Positions 56,976 through 64,000 of a stretch of DNA of 64,000 bases are shown piece after piece; positions within the stretch are counted from its first letter, which is position 1; the number at the start of each line of letters is the position of its first letter. The notes beneath the pieces were generated by a model. That model was not told the DNA's origin and ran no database searches. It saw only the letters and a list, made by a program, of their open reading frames with translations. The stretch is taken from assembly GCF_019703515.2 (NCBI RefSeq), contig NC_059388.1, positions 6,041,979 to 6,105,978 of the forward strand. The letters run 5' to 3'. Source of the stretch: Myxocyprinus asiaticus (Eukaryota; Chordata; Actinopteri; Cypriniformes; Catostomidae). A program made the translations under genes and the position numbers.

Positions 56976-58735
56976 GTGGTGCTTGCAAAGCATCACTATT
57001 GTAATCTCACATACTGATTAGTGGTGCTTGCGGAGCAAAGCATCACTATTGTAATCTCACATACTTATTATTATTAGTGGTGCTTACGGAGCAAATCACA
57101 TATCTCCCCAAATGAGGTGTTAAATCGACGGCCTATTGACGACACCTGTGCTATGACTTTTCTAAGGGGTTGGGAGTATGGTGCACCCCTGGGGGGCAAA
57201 AAATGTCCCGAAAATGTCCCATTGACATAATATGGCGAGGGTTTCGCCCATGAAAAAAAAAATTTCCCCTACTATGGCAGTCAATGCAAGAAAGTTGTCA
57301 GATCATATCTCCCAATCAGAATGTCGTAGAGACATGGTGGCAGGTTCATTTCACTCGGGCTTCCAATCAGTCTTTAGGTATTATCTTGGAAATGGTGTAG
57401 CCACTCCTTAGCAACCATTTATGGCACCCTAACAACCGCCCACATAGACTTCCATTCAAAATGGCTCAGAAGGATATCTTCAGAACAGAATGTCGTAGAC
57501 ACTTGGGGATTGGCTTTTTTGAGTCAGGTTAGTAAGCAGCCAATAAGAATCACTCTGGTCACTGGCTAGCCATGCCCTAGCAACCATTTAGAGAACCCTA
57601 GCAACCATCCCCACTGACTTCCATTCTAAATGGCTGAGTGTGATATCTTCTGATCAGAATGTCTTAGACACATGTGGGTGCTCTCATTTGATTCGTGCTG
57701 GCAAGCCATGTTCGAACATACCTTGTGTTTGGGGGTAAAATGTACCCCAGGGGGTAAAAAGGGGGGCAAAAAAATGTCCCAAAAAGTCCCATAGGGTACT
57801 ATGGGAAGACATTTTTGTTCCTATTATGGCAGTCAATGCAAGAAAGTTGTCAGATCATATCTCCCAATCAGAGTGACATAGAGACATTGGGGCGGGTTCA
57901 TTTCAATCGGGATACTAATCACTCTTTAAGTATCACCTTGGAAATGGAATAGCCATGCCCTAACAACCATTTATGGGACCCTAGCAACCACCCCCATTAA
58001 CTTCCATTCAAAATGTCTCAGAAGGATATCTTCAGAACAGAATGTCGTAGAAACTTGGGGATTGGCTCTTTTGAGACTGGTTAGTAAGCAGCCAATAGGA
58101 ACTACTCTGTTCACTGGCTAGCCATGCCCTGGCAACCATTTAGAGCACCCAAGCAACCAAATATATTGCTTTCAATTAGAGTGTGATATCTTTGGATCAG
58201 AATGTCCTAGAAACATGAGAGTTGGCTTGTTTTAATTGTGTGAGCAAGCAGTCTTCAAGTATCATCATGGTAATTACTTAGCCACGCCCTAGCAACCATT
58301 TAGAGCACCCTAGCAACCAAAAACCATTGACTTCCATTCAAAATCACTAATATGGGTATCTCAGGATCAGAATGTCATAGAGACTTTCGGGTTGCTTATT
58401 TCACTCAGGATGGGAAGTAGCCTTGATAAGTATCACTCTGGTAACTGCCTAGTAACCAGATGGGGTTACCCTAGCAACCAAGTAACATCACATATATCTA
58501 CACCAGAAAATCGTAGAGACTTCCGGGTTGACTTATTCCACTCAGGATAGCAAGGAGCCTTGTTAAGTATCACCCTGGTTACTGCATAGCAACCAGATGG
58601 GGTTACCCTAGTAACCAAGTAACAAATCACATATCTCTGCACCAGAACATCCTACTGTCATGGGGGTTGCCTCTTTCAACTTGGGGCAGTTGGTGGGATA
58701 TTTTGGTGAGAAATTTTGCCCCGGCAAGCACCACT
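56975..58735. mobile_element. Element with AGTGGTGCTTGC inverted ends and internal tandem repeats
   Basis: The left end AGTGGTGCTTGC occurs three times in a row (56,975, 57,020 and 57,075). Its complement GCAAGCACCACT closes the segment at 58,724-58,735. Inside are about five degenerate units of 300-400 bases, each with 'CTTCCATTCAAAATGGCTCAG', 'GATATCTTCAGAACAGAATG' and 'CCCTAGCAACCA'. No open frame of note is present. A second copy begins at 58,754. Confidence 0.6.
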
Positions 58736-58753
58736 CACATTTTCTATCTAGTT

Positions 58754-59215
58754 AGTGGTGCTTGCGAAGCAAAGCATCACTATTGTAATCTCACATACTT
58801 ATTATTCTTCTTCTTATTCCGTACAAAACTTCGGCACCTAACTCGTCCTGCACCGTTTGTAGTAGACCCATGAATTAGGTGTCAAATCAACCGGCCTATT
58901 GACGACACCTGTGCTATGACTTTTCTAAGGGATTGGGGGTACGGTGTACACCTGAGGGGCAAAAAACGTCCCAAAAATGTAGTATGCCATAGGCATGTCA
59001 TATGGCAGTCAGTGCTAGAAAGTTGTCAAATCATATCTCCCAATCAGAATGAAATAGAGACATGGGGGCTGGCTCATTTCAATCGGGCTGCCAATCAGTC
59101 TTTAAGGATCATCTTGGAAATGGTGTAGCCACACCCTAGCAATCATTTACGGCACCCTAGCAACTGCCCCCATAGACTTCCATTCAAAATGTTTCAGAAC
59201 AGCACCACATACTGG
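58754..59215. mobile_element. Second, truncated copy of the AGTGGTGCTTGC element
   Basis: It starts AGTGGTGCTTGCGAAGC and shares 'GGCCTATTGACGACACCTGTG' and 'GCTATGACTTTTCTAAGGG' with the copy starting at 57,075, in the same orientation. It has one internal unit and ends at about 59,215 without the closing inverted repeat. Confidence 0.65.
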
Positions 59216-59261
59216 ACAAAAATTCTAAGAACTAGCTATATTTAGTTATATTTATTATATT

Positions 59262-60075
59262 ATAAGACAAACCCATCTTCGCTGGAATAGACAGGACTGG
59301 CAAAATGTGCTCTTCACTGAAGAATCATGGTTTTGTCTTACCAGGGGTGATGGTCGGGCTCGCGTTTATCATCGAAGGAATGAGCGTTCCACCGAGGCCT
59401 GTACTCTGGAGCAGGATCGATTTGGTCTGTCATGGTCTGGGGCGGTGTGTCACAGCATCATCGGACTGAGCTTGTTGTCATTGCAGGCAATCTCAATGCT
59501 GTGCGTTACAGGGAAGACATCCTCCTCCCTCATGTGGTACCCTTACTGCAGGCTCATCCTGACATTACCCTCCAGCATGACAATGCCACCAGCCATACTG
59601 CTCATTCTGTGCGTGATTTCCTGCAAGACAGGAATGTCAGTGTTCTGCCATGGCCAGTGAAGAGCCCGGATCTCAATCCCATTGAGCACGTCTGGGACCT
59701 GTTGGATCGGAGGGTGAGGGCTAGGGTCATTCCCCCCAAGAAATGTCCGGGAACTTGCAAGTGCCATGGTGGAAAAGTGGGGTAACATCTCACAGCAAGA
59801 ACTGGCAAATCTGGTGCAGTCCATGAGGAGGAGATGCACTGCATTACTTAATGCAGGTGGTGGCCACTCCAGATACTGACTGTTACTATTTATTTTGACC
59901 CTTTGTTCAGGGACACATTATTCAATTTCTGTTAGTCACATGTCTGTGAAATTTGTTCAGTTTATGTCTTAGTTGTTGAATCTTTTTATGTTCATACAAA
60001 TATTTACACATGTTAGGTTTGCTGAAAATAAAAGCAGTTGAAAGTGAGAGGACGTTTCTTTTTTTGCTGAGTTTA
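59262..60075 (+). mobile_element. Truncated Tc1-like transposon, second family
   Basis: The right end GACGTTTCTTTTTTTGCTGAG closes at 60,075, matching the copy at 43,653-45,131 in opposite orientation. The left half, including the DNA-binding domain and left terminal repeat, is missing. Confidence 0.85.
59307..59800 (+). pseudogene. Tc1 transposase catalytic half (second family)
   Basis: The + strand encodes VLFTEESWFCLTRGDGRARV, where the first catalytic Asp (DES in the sister copy) is Glu. After a frameshift near 59,432 it continues MVWGGVSQHHRTELVVIAGN, ITLQHDNATSHTAHSVRDFL (second Asp) and SPDLNPIEHVWDLLDRRVRA (catalytic Glu). The DNA-binding domain is absent. The C-terminal part shifts frame after 59,740 (ECPGTCKCHGG). 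It is inactive. Confidence 0.88.
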
Positions 60076-60089
60076 TATGAATTTGGAAG

Positions 60090-60949
60090 CGTTTGAGAGG
60101 CAGTAGGCCCTGGATGCTCTCTTTCCTCCCTCGCTCATCATAATCCCCACCACAGCACAGCACCCAACTCGCCGTGTGACCTCAAAGGGTCCTTGCCACT
60201 TTGAGAGTAATTTTGTGCTTGATGTGGGCAGTAATACAAGTACTTTATCTCCCAGTGAAAATTCCCATAGCCATGCTACCCTATTATACAGCTGGGACTG
60301 ACATTCTTGCGCCTGTAGCAAATTCTCCTGTGATAGACGCCCCAGTGTGTGGAGTTTTGCTCTCAGGTCAAGAACATATTGAATTTCATTTTTGCTCTGT
60401 GAAGGTCCCTCCTCCCAATTTTCCTTCATGACATCTAACACACCACGGGGCTTACACCCATATAACAATTCAAATGGGGAAAACCCTGTGGAGGCTTGCG
60501 GGACCTCTCAAACTGCAAATAACAGTTTGTTCGACCAGGATTTCTTTCAGAATCCCCACTCGGGAGATTATTCTGAAGAGTGCCTCCGCAACACTACATG
60601 CTGAGATGTTGCGCAATGGCACTGCTTCCAGGTATCACATTTCTTAGTCCACCAGAACTAGCACAAAGCGGTGCCCGCGTGCTGACCATTCTAATGGCCC
60701 GACGAGGTCCATGCCAACTCTGTCAAAGGGAACCTTGATCAATGGAACGCTTTTGGAGTGGTTGGCGGATTTTACCAGCTGACATTCGTGGCATGTCGCA
60801 CACCTCCGGCTAATATCCCCGCGAGTGCCTGGCCAATAGAAATGGGCCATGAGACGGCTTATTGTTTTCCCCTGTCCCAAGTGACCTACCATCGGACTAT
60901 GATGAGCTGCCTGGAACAACATTTCCTGACGGCTCTTTGGTACTAACAA
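60090..60949 (-). pseudogene. Gypsy integrase remnant
   Basis: The minus strand opens with LVPKSRQEMLFQAAHHSPMV, GHLGQGKTISRLMAHFYWPG and CATCHECQLV, the His-His-Cys-Cys zinc-binding region. FDRVGMDLVGPLEWSARGHR, the start of the catalytic core, follows and ends at a stop after VLVLVD. A deletion removes most of the core. LLYGCKPRGVLDVMKENWEE, SKNEIQYVLDLRAKLHTLGR and KVLVLLPTSSTKLLSKWQGP from the C-terminal domain follow at 60,180-60,470. It is inactive. Confidence 0.75.
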
Positions 60950-60989
60950 CTGAGTTGTATCTTCCTTTGAGCATCCTGCGTCACTCGAT

Positions 60990-61806
60990 ACAACAATCGT
61001 TTATAATTGAAAAATACGGAGAGTGAGTGCAATGCTTATTTTCGGGGAACAGGATAGGGCAGAAGGAAGGAGCAGAGAGAGAGAGGGGGAGATGGAGGGA
61101 CCAAAGAGAGAGAGAGCGGGGCACGCCAGCCTCCGGATATGCTGCTAGATGGTCTTCCGCCAGCTGCACTGCTTCATCCAGGGACGCTGGTCGGTAGCAC
61201 TGGACCCACTCCGCCGTCCCCTTAGGCAGAATTGCTCCAGCACCACGAGATTGTTGGCATCACCGACGTCGTTGTCTTCCTCAGCCAGCACTCACCGCCG
61301 GCAGGCGTCACGGAGCTGTTGAGCAAAGGCAAATGTGTGGCCGACTTCACTCAGCATCAGGGATCAGAACCGCTGCCGGTGCTCTTCTGGACTGCAGCCG
61401 ACCCGCTGCAAGATGGCTTTCTTCAACACAAGGTATTCCAGGAGGTTGACGACCGTAAGTTGTTGTGTCGCTAGCTGGGGCTCCCCGGTCAACAGTGTAG
61501 GAGATGGACTGCCCATTGCGCCTGCGGCCATTTCAGAGCTTTGGCCATATGTTCAAAGAGCTCCAGAAATGCCTCCAGATCATCTTGCGCCCCCATCTTA
61601 GCAAGCATTACATGGGGGGTCGCTACTGCCGGGGTCGTGGTGGACGCGCCTCCTGGGGTACCAAGCTCCGTTACTTGTCGGTCCTCCTCTTGTCCTTGAA
61701 GGAGCATCTCAAAACGCTGTTGCTGTTCCACCTATAGATCCATTAGGGCCTGGTGGATGCTGGTGAGGAATCTGAAGACTTCCTCCAGCGGCGATGAAGA
61801 CTCCAT
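60990..61806 (-). pseudogene. Gypsy gag remnant with SCAN-like capsid region
   Basis: From an ATG at 61,806 the minus strand reads MESSSPLEEVFRFLTSIHQA and then hits a TAG near 61,735. It continues EQQQRFEMLLQGQEEDRQVT, MLAKMGAQDDLEAFLELFEH and MAKALKWPQAQWAVHLLHC. The sequence KMG..DD.EAFL.LFE..A....WP..QW...L is the capsid fold that gave rise to the vertebrate SCAN domain. After HLLHC the frame shifts several times, and a later piece near 61,150-61,200 (AVQLAEDHLAAYPEAG) marks its end. The remnant is decayed. Confidence 0.7.
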
Positions 61807-62415
61807 AGCAGCGTACCTTCTTCCTTCCCAGATAGACAGCCAAACTATCACAAAAGCACCACGACAACAGTTTAAAACTCATATACTCAATGAGAAAACA
61901 TGCTGATCAAGTGTGGTTATCCAATGCATGCAGCCAAGTCTGTTTACATTAGCACTTATCACATACACACAATGTCTGAGAAGTCAAACAGTGCACATAG
62001 GAAAACCGGACTGCTGATATTATTTGTTCATTTGTTTTTTACAGCTATAAAAATTAAATAAAACATACAGTACATCAGACATAACCCACTTGTTCACATG
62101 TTTACTATATTATATACAGGAATTTGTTTTATGACAAGAAATTTAATTAAAATAAAATTTAAAAGCAAATACTCATCCACTCGACCCCACTCGAGATTTT
62201 CCATTTGGCCATGAGCTCATTTGATAGAGTAAGGGGGACTTACAAAGGGGATTTTCAAGAAGCTTCACTGCGCTTTGAAGCATGTGAATATTGAAGGAAC
62301 CTTGATTTGAATGTGTATTCATCAAAAGAAACCAATGGAAATGTACTGTGTGTGAGTGAGTCATTTTTACATTGTGTAGAGTACATGTGTAACCCCCACT
62401 ATTTTATGTTGCTAG
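61807..62415. other. Distal intron 2 of st8sia1
   Basis: No element recognised. The last bases form the polypyrimidine tract and acceptor for exon 3. Confidence 0.55.
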
Positions 62416-62525
62416 GATACACCATTTCAGCTTCCTCTGAAGAAGTGCTCTGTGGTGGGCAATGGAGGTGTCCTGAAACACAGCAGCTGTGGAGGTGAAA
62501 TTGACCAGGCTGACTTTATCATGAG
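62416..62525 (+). CDS. st8sia1: st8sia1 exon 3 (start of sialylmotif L)
   Basis: The acceptor ATGTTGCTAG precedes 62,416 and the donor AG|GTGAGA follows 62,525. The exon encodes [20 protein letters not shown] and then [16 protein letters not shown] plus two bases of an Arg codon. LKKC.VVGNGG.LK.S.CG..ID.A.F.MR is the first half of sialylmotif L, which binds the CMP-sialic acid donor. The Cys in [10 protein letters not shown] (about residue 130) is the conserved motif L cysteine that forms a disulfide with motif S. Phase 0 entry agrees with exon 2, and phase 2 exit agrees with exon 4. The frame is intact. Confidence 0.94.
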
Positions 62526-62984
62526 GTGAGACAGGCTGTACAAATCTCTGCTTGTTCAGAAGACCTGGATGGACTGAAATGACAGACATGAATAGCTGTG
62601 TGGAAGATATTTATTGAATATGGGTCAAGTTTTGGTTTTTACTTGTTAGAGCCACTGTAGGAGAAGAATATGTCCAGTATACCATATGTGTTAGCAAGAT
62701 GAACATAAAATGGCATTTGCAACACATTTAACTTCTAAAAAATTAAGATTCCAGAGTGAAACTGAATGTTCAGTTGGAAATAATGTAGGGTGGAACTTAA
62801 TTTAATTCACTGGGATTTGATTGGCTGATTAGATTTGAACAGTGAAAACATGTTGGCTACGGCATTGCTATTGCTCATACATCAAATTATACACTATACA
62901 TTTTTAGTATTAGCATAATTTGTGCCACACTTTTTGCCATATTTAGAGACCAGAATATCATGCGTCAGTAAGCAACCACCCAGA
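62526..62984. other. Proximal intron 3 of st8sia1
   Basis: AT-rich, nothing recognised. Confidence 0.55.
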
Positions 62985-63715
62985 ACTCTTTAGCAACCCA
63001 AAATGCTGAAAATACTCAGAACACTTTAGCAAACATGTAGCAACACACTAAAAAACACTTTGAACACTTTAGCAACCAGACAGCAACACACCCAGGATGC
63101 CCTAACAACCACCCCTGACAATCACCCAGAACACCGAAGCAACCGCATCGCAATATCCAAAGAAAAAACACTCCAAAATCTTAGCAAACGCATTGCAGCA
63201 TGCTAAAAACCACTTAGAAAACCTTAGCAGCGCACCCTAGCAATGCCCTAACAACAACCACCCAGAACACCCTAGCAACCACTTAGCAATCATCTAACAA
63301 TCACCCAAAACACTCCAGCAACCACATTGCAGCATGCCAAAAAAAAACATTAAGAAAACTTTAGCAAACGCATAGCAACATGCTAAAAACCACTTAGAAA
63401 ACCTTAGCAATGCATCCAGCGCACCCTAGCAATGCCCTAACAATCAGTCAGAAGACCTTAGCAACCGCATCATAGCATACTAAAAAAAACACTCCAAACA
63501 CTTTAGCAACGCACCCAGAGCTCCCTACTAACCACCTTGCAAATGCCCTAATAACCACCCAGAACACCCTAGCGACCACTTAGTAATGCCCTAACAAACA
63601 CACTGAACACCATAGCAACAGCATCGCAGCATGCTTAACAACACTCCAAAAACCTAGCAATGTCAATCACCCTAGCATTGTGGCAAAAAGTTTTGCATAG
63701 GCAAACACCACACAC
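62985..63715. repeat. Degenerate 'CCCTAGCAACC' repeat block in intron 3
   Basis: Short units such as CACCCAGAACACCCTAGCAAC, CTTAGCAACGCACCC and GCATGCTAAAAACCAC recur about every 30-50 bases. The right end 'GGCAAACACCACACACATTTTC' (63,700 onward) is like the closing end of the AGTGGTGCTTGC element at 58,722-58,745, so it may be a diverged member of that family. Confidence 0.6.
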
Positions 63716-63940
63716 ATTTTCTTTATAAAACATAAAAATCTAGTTGGTTAATATTATTAAATTTTTCCTATGTTGCCTTTGTGTGATCCACAAAAAAATG
63801 GGTTTCAGAGGCAGAAAAAGTTATTGCATTTTAGATGAACCTTTATGAAAACAATCATAATGTTGTCTTAACAACAATTTTCCTTCAGTTTGCTGTAGTG
63901 TATTTTTCTTCTCCCACTCTCTCAATCTTATCTCTACTAG

Positions 63941-64000
63941 ATGTAACCTTCCTCCACTGTCTAAAGAGTATACTGCTGACGTAGGTACCAGAACACACCT
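63941..64000 (+). CDS. st8sia1: st8sia1 exon 4, start only (cut by window edge)
   Basis: After the acceptor TCTCTACTAG the first base completes the Arg codon from exon 3, then CNLPPLSKEYTADVGTRTH follows to the window edge. CNLPP....YT.DVG is the second half of sialylmotif L in the ST8SIA family. The rest of the catalytic domain (motifs S, III and VS) must lie downstream of this window. Confidence 0.92.

Larger units (their letters stand above)
60076..61806 (-). mobile_element. Gypsy-type retrotransposon remnant (gag and integrase)
   Basis: Gag (about 61,000-61,806) is followed directly on the minus strand by integrase (60,090-60,950). Protease, reverse transcriptase and RNase H are absent. 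No LTR was found at either end. The left limit coincides with the end of a Tc1 element at 60,075. Confidence 0.7.

Noticed and set aside
62985..63715. CRISPR-like array (short repeated units)
   Set aside because: Units are degenerate and irregularly spaced, spacers are not unique, and the host is a vertebrate.

Overview
This is eukaryotic DNA from a teleost fish, probably a cyprinid. That is inferred from intron-split exons, abundant Tc1/mariner, hAT and Harbinger elements, Penelope-like and L1/jockey-type retroelements, and vertebrate-retrovirus-like remnants. There is no bacterial gene organisation, and I see no rRNA, tRNA or CRISPR array. Species cannot be fixed from the sequence alone.

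One host gene is clear: st8sia1 (alpha-2,8-sialyltransferase 1, GD3 synthase) on the + strand. Four exons lie at 25,348-25,559, 42,085-42,229, 62,416-62,525 and 63,941 to the window edge. Splice phases agree throughout (2, 0, 2). The window holds the signal anchor, the stem and the start of sialylmotif L; the rest of the catalytic domain lies beyond base 64,000.

Region by region. 1-7,320: a nest of non-LTR retrotransposons (an outer jockey/Rex-like copy holding two related insertions and a Tc1 element), preceded by the 5' end of an L1. 7,320-12,160: AT-rich DNA with an LTR plus a short gag reading frame. 12,160-13,023: a Harbinger-like element that still carries an open MADF first exon. 13,350-22,811: five putative small exons of an unrecognised transcript, whose last intron has filled with MITEs, solo LTRs, a Penelope-like element, and a Tc1 that itself holds a hAT-like insertion. 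23,599-24,331: a hAT MITE with target duplication. 25,348-42,229: st8sia1 exons 1-2; intron 1 contains an antisense, broken SAMD3-like gene (29,097-31,648), two hairpin elements, an L1 and a complete-length Tc1. 42,230-62,415: intron 2, almost wholly mobile DNA (an L1 in pieces, a Tc1, a Harbinger MITE, an endogenous retrovirus remnant, an L2-like fragment, an unusual 'AGTGGTGCTTGC' element family, another Tc1, a Gypsy element). 62,526-63,940: intron 3, with a degenerate 'CCCTAGCAACC' repeat.

All retroelement and transposase reading frames seen here are broken or truncated. The only frames that look under coding constraint are the st8sia1 exons. The MADF exon and the small-exon transcript are open but unproven. 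Family names rest on recognition of protein motifs; no database search was run.
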